DNA from: Diplolepis rosae
Lineage: Eukaryota > Arthropoda > Insecta > Hymenoptera > Diplolepididae
Assembly (NCBI GenBank): GCA_030998225.1
Contig: JAPYXD010000753.1
Coordinates: forward strand, 1,612,001-1,676,000
DNA length: 64,000 nt
Reading direction: 5' to 3'
Shown: piece after piece, positions 21,165-33,480 of the stretch
Layout: every line of letters starts with the position of its first letter
How positions within the stretch are numbered: position 1 is the stretch's first letter
Notes under the pieces: model-generated
Seen by the model: the letters and a program-made list of their open reading frames with translations, nothing else
The model's database searches: none
Told to the model about the DNA's origin: nothing
Position numbers and translations under genes: made by a program

Positions 21165-24141
21165 TAAAAAAATGTATGTAACAAAATTTTCTCTATTTCC
21201 ACAAAATATTTGGTAGCATTACCAAATACTATTTTTAAATATCCAAAAATTGGTTCCACAAGTACCAACCAAATATTTTTATTCATCCGACAAAACTGTT
21301 TTTCCCAAAAATTTTTAGTAAAATTTAAGAAATTTTATACAGAAAATTATTCTAAAAAATTTTAACAAATTCTGAAATGCGAGTACTTTCACCAGTTGGA
21401 GAAATTCCTGCGTTTCGATAAAATTTTCACGCGTTCTAAAAATTTTTCTCAAGATATGAGAGAAATCCTCAGGAATTCTTTTTTTTTACCTAATCATATT
21501 TTTTATTGAAATATAGGAATATTTTTTTTTTACAAATAATGTATAGTTTCCAATATTCCAAGTGTAATCCGACTTGGAATTTTCTTATGGGTGGTAAGAC
21601 ATCCTGAAAGAAATATTTCTAAAAATGTCAACCAACGTCTGTATACTAAATTTATTTATTTGTTAAATCTAAACAAACTTTTGTTTAATTTGTTAAAATT
21701 TTTGAGAATAATTTTCTGTATAAAATTTCTTAAATTTTACTAAAAATTTTTGGGAGAAACAGTTTTGTCGGACGAATAGAAATATTTGGTTGGTACTAGT
21801 GGAGCCAATTTTTGGATATTTTAAAATTTTATCTTGGTAATGCAACCAAATGTTTTGTTATGAATATCAATTTAGTATACAGTGAACCAACGTCTGTATA
21901 TCATAATAAAAAATTTGCTTGAAAGAAGTAAAATTGTTTATTCGAGTGCAGGAAGAATTTCTTTAAAAAAATTCCTTCTCGAAATTTTGAGACCATCCAA
22001 AACAATCAGATATTTTCAGGAAAAATTTGGAAAGTCTATTTTGAAATGGACGTACTTTTACTTCAAAAATTTTTGTTGAATTTGTTAAAATTTTGTAAGA
22101 ATAATTTTCTGTATAAAATTTCTTAAATTTTACTAAAAATTTTTGGGAGAAACAGTTTTGTCGGACAAATAGAAATATTTGGTTGGTACTAGTGGAGCCA
22201 ATTTTTGGATATTTTAAAATATTATCTTGGTAATGCAACCAAATGTTTTGTTATGAATATAAATTTAGTATACAGTGAACCAACGTCTGTATATCATAAT
22301 AAAAAATTTGCTTGAATAAAACAAAATTTTTTTTCGAGTGCAGGAAAAATTTCTGAAAAATTTGTAAAGTCTATTCTGAAATGGGCGCATTTTTACTTCC
22401 AAAAATTTTTGTTCAATTTGTTAAAATATTCAAAGAATAATTTTCTGTATAAAATTTTTTAATGAATTTGACTACAAATTTTTGTGAGAAAACCGTTTTA
22501 TCGGATAAATAGAAATATTTGGTTGGAACTTGTGGATCCAATTTTTGGATTTTTCAAAATAGTATTTTGGTAATGCAACCAAATGTTTTTTTATGAAAAT
22601 AAATTTAGTATACAGTGAACCAACGTCTGCACAACATAATAAAAAATTTGCTTGAATCAAACAAAATGTTTTTTCGAGTGCAGGAAAAATTTCTTTAAAA
22701 AAATTCCTTCTCGAAATTCTGACACCATCCAAAACAAACATAAATTTTCAGGAAAAATTTGTAAAGTCTATTCTGAAATGGGCACATTTTTACTTTAAAA
22801 ATTTTTGTTTAATTTGTTAAAATTGATTAAGAATAATTTTCTGTATAAAATTTTTTAATAAATTTGACTACAAATTTTTGTGAGAAAACCGTTTTATCGG
22901 ATAAATAGAAATATTTGGTTGGAACTTGTGGATCCAATTTTTGGATTTTTCAAAATAGTATTTTGGTAATGCAACCAAATGTTTTTTTATGAAAATAAAT
23001 TTAGTATACAGTAAACCAACATCTGCACACAATAATAAAAAATTTGCTTGAATCAAACAAAATGTTTTTTCGAGTGCAGGAAAAATTTCTTTAAAAAAAT
23101 TCCTTCTCGAAATTCTGACACCATCCAAAACAAACATAAATTTTCAGGAAAAATTTGTAAAGTCTATTCTGAAATGGGCACATTTTTACTTTAAAAATTT
23201 TTGTTTAATTTGTTAAAATTGATTAAGAATAATTTTCTGTATAAAATTTTTTAATAAATTTGACTACAAATTTTTGTGAAAAAACAGTTTTATCGGATAA
23301 ATAGAAATATTTGGTTGGAACTTGTGGATCTAATTTTTGGATTTTTCAAAATAGTATTTTGGTAATGCAACCAAATGTTTTTTTATGAAAATAAATTTAG
23401 TATACAGTAAACCAACATCTGCACACAATAATAAAAAATTTGCTTGAATCAACCAAATTTTTTTTTTTTTGAGTGCAGGAAATATTTCTTTAAGAAAATG
23501 TTTTCTTGAAATTCTGAGACTCAGGAAAAATTTGTAAAGTCTATTCTGAAATGGGCGTACTTTTACTTTAAATATTTTTGTTCAATTTGTTAAAATTTTT
23601 TGAGAATAATTTTCTGTATAAAATTTCTTAATAAATTTGACTACAAATTTTAATGAGAAAACAGTTTTATCGAATGAATAGAAATATTTGGTTGGTACTT
23701 GTGGAACCAATTTTTGGATATTTCAAAATAGTATTTTGGTAATGCAACCGAATGTTTTGTTATGAAAATAAATTTAGTATACAGTGAACCAACGTCTGTA
23801 TATCATAATAAAAAATTTGCTTAAAAGAAACAAAATTGTTTTTTCGAGTGCAGGAAAAATTTCTTTAAAAAAAATCTGAAATGCAAGTAATTTGACTAGT
23901 TGAAAAAATTCCTGTGTTTAGAGGAAATTTTTACGCTTTCTAAAAATTTTTTTTAAGATATAAGAGAAATCCTCCCGAATTCATTTTTTTTACCCAACCA
24001 TGTTTTTTATTGAAACACATCAATATTTTTTTTTACAAAAAATGTATATTTTCCAATATCCAAAGTGTAATCCGACATGGAATTTTCTCAAGGGTGGTAA
24101 AAAATCCTGAAAGCAGAATTTCTAAAAATGTTCTCTTCTCA
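21165..24141. repeat. ~390-bp array with inverted copy and direct flanks
   Basis: Units marked by GAACCAACGTCTGYA recur at 21,884, 22,277, 22,617, 23,013, 23,409 and 23,786 (spacing 340-396 bp). The left part 21,165-21,368 is an inverted copy of 21,690-21,870. A ~265-bp sequence at 21,373-21,640 (TCTGAAATGCGAGTA to CTAAAAATGT) recurs directly at 23,877-24,141, bracketing the array. The overall form suggests an element whose interior expanded in tandem. Frames at 22,472 and 22,868 are unit artefacts. Confidence 0.8.
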
Positions 24142-25370
24142 TAAGAAACAAAGCTCACCAACGACGAAATACTTCAAAAATAGAGATTTTAAAGTGTGGA
24201 GAATCGTGAGAAGTTTCGTTTTGTAACTCCTAACAATGTTTAGAAGTTTAGTTTAGATCCTCTGGGGTCTCTTCTACTGAAAATCGTCCTGAGTAAGGTA
24301 CGTCTGGTTCGACAAGTAATTACAAAGAGCCTAACAGTAAATACTCCAAGAACCTGTCAACTTCCAGGCGCCAACGGGCGTTCATTCAGTCTTTCGTTCC
24401 ATTCAAGAGTGGAGGCTTGGAAAAAAAGACGGTCAGCTGTAAAATTGCAAAGGCTCGCGAGATTCTGGTGGTGCATTACCGCAACTACAACAAGAGGGCG
24501 CGCAGTTTCCTTCTAAGAAAATCTAAGGAGCGATATAGTCGCCACTTGTAGCCGCGACTAATCTCAAATTCTCCCCAGGGAGGTCTGGGACTTTTTCGAA
24601 AGATCGCTTTCCAAAAGCAGAACAAGACAAAGGCGGCTCTTGAGAAGAGCGTTCGGCTTTGAATTTCAGAATTTAGGATTTGAAGGCCGGATGTGGGATG
24701 AAGATCCGAAAAGTTTATATACCTTGAAATTTTTTTCAACTTCTTATTTAGAGGAGTCTCTTCTCAAGTGGGTAACAAGAATCTTAGAATCAAAAGATCA
24801 TGGTCAGGACAAAATAGGATATTGTATTAGGGGTCGATTACTAGATTTCTTACTTCTTTTTCCTTTTCCTCTTTTCATTCTTTTACATTTTTATTTCAGA
24901 ATTTTTGTCGCTGGGACTGAATAGACGATCAGTTTTGAAAGAAAAATTGTGAGAGATGCAAACAAAAGTCAAGGGATGCAATTGTTGCTGAGGAAATAAT
25001 TCACAAAAAGTGCTCTTGATCTTTTTTGGTGGCTTGATTTGTTTCTGAGATATTTCGAATATTTGTGGAAAAGAACTTTGTTTGGAATTCAATTTGGTGA
25101 TAAAAAGAAATACTAAGAAATTTTAGAAGGAGAAAATCACTTGTAAATTTGTATTAAAACTGGTGTTTTGTATTTTTTGGGGCTTTGCGTGATATTTGAA
25201 ATATTTGCGGAAGAATTAAATCATTCTTGAAATTGAATTATTGCGAGAAAAAAGTGAGATAAGGGCAAAAGATCAGCAAAGAGAAATTATTCCGTAGAAG
25301 ACTTGAAAGGCTTTAAAAGAATTCAAAAAGGCATTGGTATTGCATTTCGCAGACGAAAAAAATTTCTTTG
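24142..25370. other. unassigned, partly GC-richer stretch
   Basis: 24,300-24,700 is more complex and GC-richer than its surroundings and could be exonic or regulatory. Frames of 84 and 94 codons on opposite strands overlap here with no recognised domain. Nothing is called. Confidence 0.3.
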
Positions 25371-26450
25371 TTCAATCTAAGATTTTTTTTAATTTGGTGA
25401 AAATTTTTTGAGTCTCAAAAATAATTTTTTGTATAAAATTTCTTAATAAACTTTACTAACAATGTTTGTGCTCTGTTCTTTAAAAACTTTTCTAAATTTT
25501 TTCTTAAATTTTCTAGGGTCGATTCCCCTAAGACTCTTGTGGCGAATTTATAAAGTTATTTAAAATATTCCTCGAGCTGTTTTGAGAAAAATTTCTCAAA
25601 ATCAATAATTTTTAGAAGATTTTCCCCGAAAATAAAATAAATTACCAAAAGTATAAGGAATGTTTATTTAAAAATGGAGGATGTAATTCATTGTTCTATA
25701 CTCAGAGAAATATTTGGTTAATCAGACTAGAATTTGGATGGATAAACCAAAGAATTTGTTCCGTAAGATGATTTGTTTGGATAAGATTTGGTTAAATGAA
25801 ATAACTATTTCTGTTGATTCAATCAATTTTTCTTTGACTTAACTAAAGATCCTATAGTACTTTTGACAAAATGTTTCGATTTCATACAGTAAATTTTATT
25901 TCTGTTAGTAAATTTTAGGGGATTCCCATCTACCAATTAGTAAATTACTAGAAATTTAAGAAAAATCCCCAAAAATCTTGAGGAAGACACAATAACTTTT
26001 AGGAGATTTTCCCTAAGAATAAAATAAATTACCAACAGTTAAAGGAATATTTATTAAAAAATGGAGTTTATAATTAATTTGGTTGGATAAACCAAAGAAT
26101 TTGTTTCATAAGACAATTTGTTTGGATACGATTTGGTTAAATCAAATAATTGTTTCAGTTGATTCAACCTAATTTTCTTTGACTCAACTGAGGATCATTC
26201 AACAAAATATTTCGATCCAATAAAGTGAATTTCATTTCTGTCAGTAAATTTTAGGTGATTTTCATCTAACAATTAGTAAATTACTAGAAGTTTAAGAAAT
26301 ATCCCCGAAAATCTTGAGAAAGACACATTATTCCAACAAAAACTTGTAGAGCATTTATAAAGTTATTTAAAATATACCTGGAGCTGTTTTGGTAAAAGTT
26401 TCTCAAAATCCATAACTTTTATGAGATTTTTTCCAAAAATAAAATAAATC
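25370..26450. repeat. ~395-415-bp degenerate tandem repeat
   Basis: AAAATAAAATAAATTACCAA following a TTTAGGAGATTTTCC-like phrase recurs near 25,630, 26,015 and 26,440, and TTCGAT..AGTAAATTTTATTTCTGT recurs near 25,880 and 26,215. The family resumes at 28,790-28,960, on the far side of the foldback element. Confidence 0.6.
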
Positions 26451-26990
26451 ACCAAATTGGCAGACACGCCATTTCGACAATTTTCAACCGATTAACACGA
26501 ATCTTGTTTTAAATACTAAGAAGATTATTTGATTATCTAGTGGAAAACCTATGACTATTACGATTGTTTAACAACTGTTTATTTGTTTAACAAATTAAGG
26601 TCGCTTTTTTGGGTGAAAATCGAATGTTGCATTCTAATGCTCACCATTTTTGCAAAAATGAATATTTTTTTATAATCTTGGGTACTTCGCTGGGCACTTT
26701 TATAAAAATTGTGAAAAAACTTGTTTTTTTGTTCCAGGTGCAAATCTCAATTTTTAGAATTTCTTTCCACGAACCACCTGCGAAAAACAATTATCTTTTG
26801 GACACGGCATTACTCAGCCGCCAATTTTTTTTTCTTAACAAAAAAATTTTTTTTATCAACTTAATATATTAGTTAATAAACTCTATAAATTTTAATTGCT
26901 TTACGTTTTGTTATCTGCTTGAAAATAAACCATAAGAATAACACTATTTTTGGAGGCTCAAAGGTGATGAGACCCCTTAAGGTAGTTCAT
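26451..26990. other. no gene recognised
   Basis: AT-rich sequence with an 87-codon frame (26,609-26,872) of no recognisable family. Confidence 0.3.
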
Positions 26991-26991
26991 A

Positions 26992-28790
26992 TACAAAAAT
27001 TAGACCTCAGGCAAAAATAGATAATTTTTTTCAAGAATAGCGATATTATTATTGAAGGGCTAATTTGAAAGAGAAAAGATTATTTTCCATGAAAAAAATT
27101 TGAAACACAGGAAAATAATATTATTAATAAATTTTATTTGTGTCCAAACTCTTTTCATTTAAAAATTTCAACAATTCGAAAATAATCGAATCCTCAAAAC
27201 ACAAAAAACATAACCAAATTTTCTACTGGTGATTTTGGTCCAAATTTGGTTGTGTTTTTTGTGTTTTGAGGATTCGATTGTTTTCGAATTCTTGACATTT
27301 TTAATTGTGCTTTGTTTGGAATTGTTTTACTCAGGGTTTTTTTCTAGAGGTGATTTTGGTCCAAATTTGGTTGTTTTTTGTGTTTTGAGGATTCAATTAT
27401 TTTCGAATTCTTGAAATTTTTAATTGTGCTTTGTTTGGAATTTGTTTACTCAAGGTTTTTTTCTAGAGGTGATTTTGGTCCAAATTTGGTTGTTTTTTGT
27501 GTTTTGAGGATTCAATTATTTTCGAATTCTTGAAATTTATAATTGTGCTTTGTTTGGAATTTGTTTACTCAAGGATTTTTTGTAGTGGTGATTTTGGTCC
27601 AAATTTGGTTGTGTTTTTTGTGTTTTGAGGATTCAATTATTTTCGAATTCTTGAAATTTTTCATTGTGCTTTGTTTGGAATTTTTTTACTCAATATTTTT
27701 TTTCTAGAGGTGATTTTGGTCAAAATTTGGTTGTTTTTTGTCTTTTGAGGATTCAATTATTTTCAAATTCTTGAAATTTTTAATTGTGCTTTGTTTGGAA
27801 TTGTTTTACTCAGTGTTTTTTTCTAGTGGTGATTTTGCTCCAAATTTGGTTGTGTTTTTTGTGTTTTGAGGATTCAATTATTTTCGAATTCTTGAAATTT
27901 TTCATTGTGCTTTGTTTGGAATTGTTTTACTCAGTGTTTTTTTCTAGTGGTGATTTTGGTCCAAATTTGGTTGTTTTTTGTGTTTTGAGGATTCAATTAT
28001 TTTCGAATTCTTGAAATTTTTCATTGTGCTTTGTTTGGGATTTTTTTACTCAATGTTTTTTTTCTAGAGGTGATTTTGGTCAAAATTTGGTTGTTTTTGT
28101 GTTTTGAGGATTCAATTATTTTCGAATTCTTGAAATTTTTTATTGTGCTTTGTTTGAAATTTTTTTACTCAAGGTGTTTTTCTAGAGGTGTTTTTGGTCC
28201 AAATTTGGTTGTGTTTTTTGTGTTTTGAGGATTCGATTATTTTCGAATTCTTGAAATTTTTAATTGTGCTTTGTTTGGACGTTGAGAGGAGCCCGGGTTG
28301 GTAGTGATACGGGTTCGGGTTTAAACTTTTTTCTTATCGCTTCTTATCAAATTTTAAAAATTTATGCGATTCTAATAAATTACGAATCATTATTTCAGAG
28401 AAAAGATTCTCTACAACTTCACGGTTTCCAATTTTTGAAAGTAAATTCTTTAATGGCTAAAATCATTAAAAATCAATTTTCCAAAACGAAATTTTTATAA
28501 AAAAATTGCTGAATTTGATATTAATTTATTCAATTTCAGAAATTGGAAACGGTTAAGTTGTAAAGAATCTTTTCCTTAAAAAAGTAATTCGTAATTTATT
28601 AGAATCGCAAAATTGTTTAAAATTTGGTAAGAAGCGATAAGAAAAAAAGTTGGGTTAAAAATAAAATTGATTAATAAAATTATTTTTCTGTATTTCAAAT
28701 TTTTTTCATGGAAAATAATCTTTTCTTTTTCAAATTATCCCTTCAATAATAATATTGCTATTCTTGAAAGCAAAATTATCTATTATTTTC
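26992..28790. mobile_element. foldback element expanded by a 120-bp array
   Basis: The left arm 26,992-27,155 (CCTCAGGCAAAAATAGATAA onward) is the inverse of about 28,650-28,790. The middle 28,315-28,640 is itself palindromic. A closely related intact element lies at 38,461-39,065 without any array. By comparison, the 27,157-28,300 array sits inside the left arm, between TTTTATTTGTGTCC and GGGTTCGGGTTTAAAC. Confidence 0.75.
27157..28300. repeat. 120-bp tandem array (about nine copies)
   Basis: TGCTTTGTTTGG recurs at 27,308, 27,427, 27,546, 27,667, 27,787, 27,908, 28,027, 28,146 and 28,267 (119-121 bp). Each unit contains GATTTTGGTCCAAATTTGG and GAGGATTCAATTATTTTCG. The array begins with an inverted unit (27,157-27,221 against 27,231-27,300). 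Short frames across it are artefacts. Confidence 0.92.
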
Positions 28791-29040
28791 GATCCCATAA
28801 AGTAAACATCATTTTTGTCTGTAAATTTTTGAGGATTTTCATCTACTAATTAGTAAATTATTAAAAGATTGCCAAAGAAATGAACAAGCATTTTAAGAAA
28901 AATCCCTTAAAATCTTGAGGAAAATACATTATTCTAACAAAAACGCGAAACAATCTCTAAAAAATTGTAGGAAAATTTACCATACATTTTTACAGTATAT
29001 ATTTATAAACAGTTTCTAGAAATTTCGAGGCTCGAGGCTT
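28790..29040. repeat. resumption of the 25.4-26.5-kb repeat
   Basis: TTTTCATCTACTAATTAGTAAATTA and AAAATCTTGAGGAAAATACATTATTC match 25,920-25,990 and 26,270-26,330, so the foldback element lies within or against this older repeat. Confidence 0.55.
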
Positions 29041-29066
29041 TCCGCACTTCATTCCGGAAGTGCGGA
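29041..29066. other. perfect short hairpin
   Basis: TCCGCACTTC, a 6-nt loop ATTCCG, then GAAGTGCGGA: a perfect 10-bp stem. No T-run follows and no RNA family is recognised. Confidence 0.5.
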
Positions 29067-29540
29067 TACTGTTCAAATGGGGGTCCTTTGCCATTGACCT
29101 CATGTGGTTCTAGCCTGGTCTATGGGTCTGGGACTTTCCATGCCAGAAAAGAGATAAACACCCGCGGGAAACAGAGGAAGAATCACTAAAATACAAGACA
29201 AAAGAAGAAAGAAGTAGACAGTGGGAGAAAAAGTGAAAGAGCCTGCTTTTACTTTAGCTCACGGTCATCCAAAATGTTTCTAGGAACTTCAGAGACGGAT
29301 ATGCGCCGGGGTTAAGAAAGGTTGAGCTTGACCCTGATCAGGCTCAACTAAATTTGAAATCGGCCCTTTCATATGTTTTCGTAAAGCAATGAGTAAGTAG
29401 GAAAAGCGGTCACTGTCAAAGTCCTACATTCATCAATAAATATTTATAAATCATTTATTTTCGAGTGCAACAGAAGTATAGAGGATTACATGTCTAACCA
29501 AAATAATTTGGCAATAAATCTCGCTATTTCATATCACCTG
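29067..29540. other. no gene recognised
   Basis: A mixed-composition stretch. A small stem GTTGAGC..GCTCAAC lies at about 29,322-29,349. Nothing else is supported. Confidence 0.3.
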
Positions 29541-31060
29541 GCTGCCGGGGATCTGATCGGATCGTGTGTTTCACCACCAGTCTAGGCCATGTTTGGCGGA
29601 CGGATAATTCCTATGCGGAAATTTTACTGTGGGACTGGCCGGGCCCAGGTCGATAATTCTAAATAAGGGATGTAACACACAGCCCGACTAGGACCAGACC
29701 TGGCTGCCGGGTATCTGATCGGGTTGTGTATTTCACCACCAGTCTGGGCCATGTTTGACGGACGAATAATTGCCATGCAGAAATTTTACTATGGCCCTGG
29801 CCGGGCCCAGGTCGGAAATTCCAAAGCAAGGATGTAACACAAGGCCAGACTAGGGTCAGACCTGTCTGTCGTAGATCTAATCGGGTTGCGTGTATCATCA
29901 CCAGTCTAGGCCATGTTTGGCGGACGGATAATTCCCATCCAGAAAAATTAATGTGGCCTTGGCCGGGCCCAGGTCGATAATTCGAAAGAAGGAATGTTAC
30001 ATACAGCCAGACTAAGGCCAGACCTAGCTGCCGGGGATCTGATCGGATTGTGTATTTCACCACCAGTCTGGGCCATGTTTGACGGACGAATAATTGCCAT
30101 GCAGAAATTTTACTATGGCCCTGGCCGGGCCCAGGTCGGAAATTCCAAAGCAAGGATGTAACACAAGGCCAGACTAGGTTAAGACCTGTCTGTCGTAGAT
30201 CTAATCGGGTTGCGTGTATCATCACCAGTCTAGGCCATATTTGGCGGACGGATAATTCCCATGCAGAAAAATTACTGTGGCCTTGGCCGGGCCCAGGTCG
30301 ATAATTCGAAAGAAGGAATGTTACATACAGCCCGACTAGGGCCAGACCTGGCTGCCGGGGATATGATCGGGTTGTGTGTTTCACCACCAGTCTGGGCCAT
30401 GTTTGACGGACGAATAATTGCCATGCAGAAATTTTACTATGGCCCTGGCCGGGCCCAGGTCGGAAATTCCAAAGCAAGGATGTAACACAAGGCCAGACTA
30501 GGTTAAGACCTGTCTGTCGTAGATCTAATCGGGTTGCGTGTATCATCACCAGTCTAGGCCATATTTGGCGGACGGATAATTCCCATGCAGAAAAATTACT
30601 GTGGCCTTGGCCGGGCCCAGGTCGATAATTCGAAAGAAGGAATGTTACATACAGCCCGACTAGGGCCAGACCTGGCTGCCGGGGATATGATCGGGTTGTG
30701 TATTTCATCACTAGTCTAGGCCATATTTGGCGGACGGATAATTCCCATGCAGAAAAATTACTGTGGCCTTGGCCGGGCCCAGGTCGATAATTCGAAAGAA
30801 GGAATGTTACATACAGCCCGACTAGGGCCAGACCTGGCTGCCGGGGATATGATCGGGTTGTGTGTTTCACCACCAGTCTGGCCCATGTTTGTTGGACGAA
30901 TAATCGCCATGCAGAAATTTTACTGTGGGACTGACCGTGCCCAGGTCGAAAATTCTAAATAAGGGATGTAATACACAGCCCGACTAGGGCTAGACCTGGT
31001 TGCCGGGGATCTGATCGGGTTGCGTGTTTCATCACCAGTCTGGGCCATGTCAGGCGATTT
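29541..31060. repeat. 162-bp tandem array with 324-bp dimer
   Basis: Units begin at CTGCCGGGGATMTGATCGG or CTGTCGTAGATCTAATCGG (about 29,541, 29,705, 29,869, 30,030, 30,191, 30,353, 30,515, 30,677, 30,839 and 31,001). Two subtypes alternate (A: GACGGACGAATAATTGCC; B: GGCGGACGGATAATTCCC), giving a 324-bp dimer. The unit at about 30,677 is an A-B chimera. Since 162 is a multiple of three, a 404-codon minus-strand frame runs through and is an artefact. GGCCGGGCCCAGG words are related to the CCCGTG-terminal class. Confidence 0.93.
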
Positions 31061-31185
31061 TTGCTCGGCTTGTAACGCCCTTCAAAGGATTCTAAACTTC
31101 TTAGACCGAGCCCAGATCAGGCGCGGTGATCGATCCAAACTAGGGCCAGATCAGGTGATTTCTACACGGGTTTTCTCGAGGTGTG
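31061..31185. repeat. terminal fragment of the CCCGTG class
   Basis: After the array, GGGCCAGATCAGGTGATTTC leads into CTACACGGG near 31,172, a variant of the inverted CCCGTGYAGAAATT end. This suggests the 162-bp array grew from such an element. Confidence 0.45.
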
Positions 31186-31620
31186 GCAAAAAAGTCAGAG
31201 TCGGCAGATTCTCTAGACAAATCGAAAGAGTTATCCCACAGTGAGGCCGCAAATATGTAACACGGTGATTAAAATTATGCTTGTACCGCGAGTCGGACGA
31301 AGGAATTCGTGACGCCATGTGAGGGCCTCATATATTTATCCCGACGTCATTCTTTGTACCTCTCTTTCGTTTCACTGCAATGCGAAACTCGTACTTCTTG
31401 CAGAAGGGCTCAAAGGTTTGAAGAAACTAAATTTTTCAATACGTGGGTGGAATTTACGTATTGAATGGTCCAAAATAATAAATTTATATAAAGTATTTTA
31501 TGTCTGTTCTTAGAATGCTGTGATGTAACATTTTGAGATGATTAATGAACGGTTACGTTACAAAGATGATGGAGCCCACATCAGTGATTTATTTTGAAAC
31601 TAAAAAATATATGTACAATT
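31186..31620. other. unassigned; possible promoter-like patch
   Basis: 31,260-31,430 is GC-richer with CATATATTTATC, but no coding exon could be tied to it. Confidence 0.25.
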
Positions 31621-31624
31621 TCGG

Positions 31625-32520
31625 TTTTTTTATTTACGTAGCATTATACTGAAGTTCGTACAAGTTGTAAATTTTAGAAAAAATATAAGTTGGATGTTGC
31701 AAATGTACATGATATGTGTCCAAATTTACATATTATTTTACTATAATAACTATAAATAACAATGTTACGTTTCTGACACGTAACAATTCAACAGAACCGT
31801 TATGTATGAGTAATACAATCGTTCTAGAATTGTTTCGTAGATATAAGTAGAACATTTTTCAAATATATAGAAATGATATACCTCTTTCTAATCAGTTATA
31901 AAGAAAGTTATTGCAAGCTACATAGCAATTACATAACAGTCATGTACAAATGTTTATACCCCAATGATACAATATAAGAATTTCTGATAAATGTACAATA
32001 TACATGTATTTTTAAATATACCTGAATGTTCATTTCCTATTATAACTATGAATAACAATGTTACATACCTGACACGTAACAATTCATCATAACTTTTATG
32101 TATGAGTAATACAATCGTTCTAAAAATGTTGCGTAGATATAAGTGGAACATTTTTCAAATATATAAATTATTCACCTCTTTCTTATCAGTTACAAAGAAA
32201 GTTATTTTAAGCTACATAGCAATTACATAACAGTCATGTACAAATGTTTATACCCCAATGATACAATATAAGAAGTTCTGATTATAATTGTACAATATAC
32301 ATGTATTTTAAATATACCTGAATGTTTATTTCCTATAATAATTATAAATAACAATGTTACGTTCCTGACAAGTAACAATACAACAGAACCGTTATGCATG
32401 AGTGATAAAATCGTTCTAGAATTCTTTCATACATAGAAGTAGAAAATTGTTCACAGAAATTATTCACCTCTTTCTAATTATTTAAAAAAAAAGTTATTTC
32501 ATCCTACATAACAATAACAT
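31625..32520. repeat. 296-bp tandem repeat, GTTAC-rich (about three copies)
   Basis: AACAATGTTACRT recurs at about 31,759, 32,055 and 32,351 (period 296). Each copy also carries ACCTCTTTCTWATCAGTTA, GCTACATAGCAATTACATAACAGTCATG and TATACCCCAATGATACAATATAAGAA. Dense GTTAC/GTAAC words. It ends directly at a MITE. Confidence 0.88.
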
Positions 32521-32526
32521 AATACT

Positions 32527-32749
32527 TACTCTCTAAATTTGAATCAGTCAAAATCTACTGATTATCAGTGAAATTTGACTGATTCAAATAGCTAAAAAGA
32601 TGTTACTGTAAATCAGTCAATTTTCACTGATTATTTCAGTGAAAAATGACTAATTTAACAGTGAGAAATATTTTTCACTGATGAATCAGTGAAAAGGCAA
32701 ATCACTGATTCAATCAGTGAAAATTTGACTGATTCAGATTTCGAGAGTA
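32527..32749. mobile_element. TA-flanked CTCTCTAAATC MITE, copy 3
   Basis: TA+CTCTCTAAATTTGAATCAG at 32,527 and GATTTCGAGAG+TA at 32,749. Orientation is opposite to copies 1 and 2: the marker reads TAGCTAAAAAGATGTTACTG near the left. Confidence 0.85.
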
Positions 32750-33480
32750 TCTGCAAATGTTTATTTAGTAACATCCACATTATTCTGGCGCAAGTTTCAA
32801 TTAGCATTAAATTTAAAGTAAATTAAAAATATGACAAGTTAGTTCTCAATATACTAGCAAAGGAAAAGTAAATAGAAAAATCATTTTCTAGCATTCAACT
32901 TGTTTATTATTGTATCAGGTACTTCAAAGCCGGATTCTTTCTTCCCTGCAGTTTTGAAATTTCCAACCTGTGCCAAAAACATTTCTCAGCTTGTGAATGA
33001 AAACGAAAATCTGTCAATGGTCTATGCTGGCGCCTCAGGTCTTTAAAAGATTTCTAAGAAAGACCCTTGAAGAAAGAAAGGTACGTCTACCTTTGAAGTC
33101 TCTTGTAGTTTCCTCAATTCTAATTGAAGAGCTATTCCGACCACAAAGATCTAAGAATCTTTCGTGTCAGGGATAGGGTTCAAGGTGGAAGTTCTATAAC
33201 TATTGTTCGGAGTGCAAAATAAAAAGAGAAATCGAGGCTGGTAGTACAATTAGACTTCTCTGTACGACAGGTTGCCGCTCAAGTTTAACAGACTTATATT
33301 ATTTATGTACTTCTTCTTATTATGTACAAACGAACGTCTGCGAATTTGTCGGTCACAACGTGCTTCTGATTACGTCACATCCGGCGTTTCGTTTTTCACT
33401 CTGGCACTTATCGTGAGTAAGAAAAGAAATTGCATAAAGAGAATAGGGAGAATGTGATTTATATTTTAACTTTTACAGAA
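32750..33480. other. unassigned; possible exon or promoter patch
   Basis: 33,240-33,430 is GC-richer, with TGATTACGTCACATCCGG and then a donor-like ATCGTGAGTAAG. A 5' exon is conceivable, but no protein family is recognised. Confidence 0.25.

Noticed and set aside
22472..23137. Two 89-codon minus-strand frames
   Set aside because: Identical positions in consecutive ~395-bp repeat units; no protein features.
24485..24924. Overlapping frames of 84 and 94 codons
   Set aside because: They are on opposite strands over the same bases, with no family recognised for either.
29659..30873. 404-codon minus-strand open frame
   Set aside because: It runs through the 162-bp tandem array. The unit is 54 codons long, so one chance open unit stays open in all copies. 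The peptide is a plain repeat with no domain.
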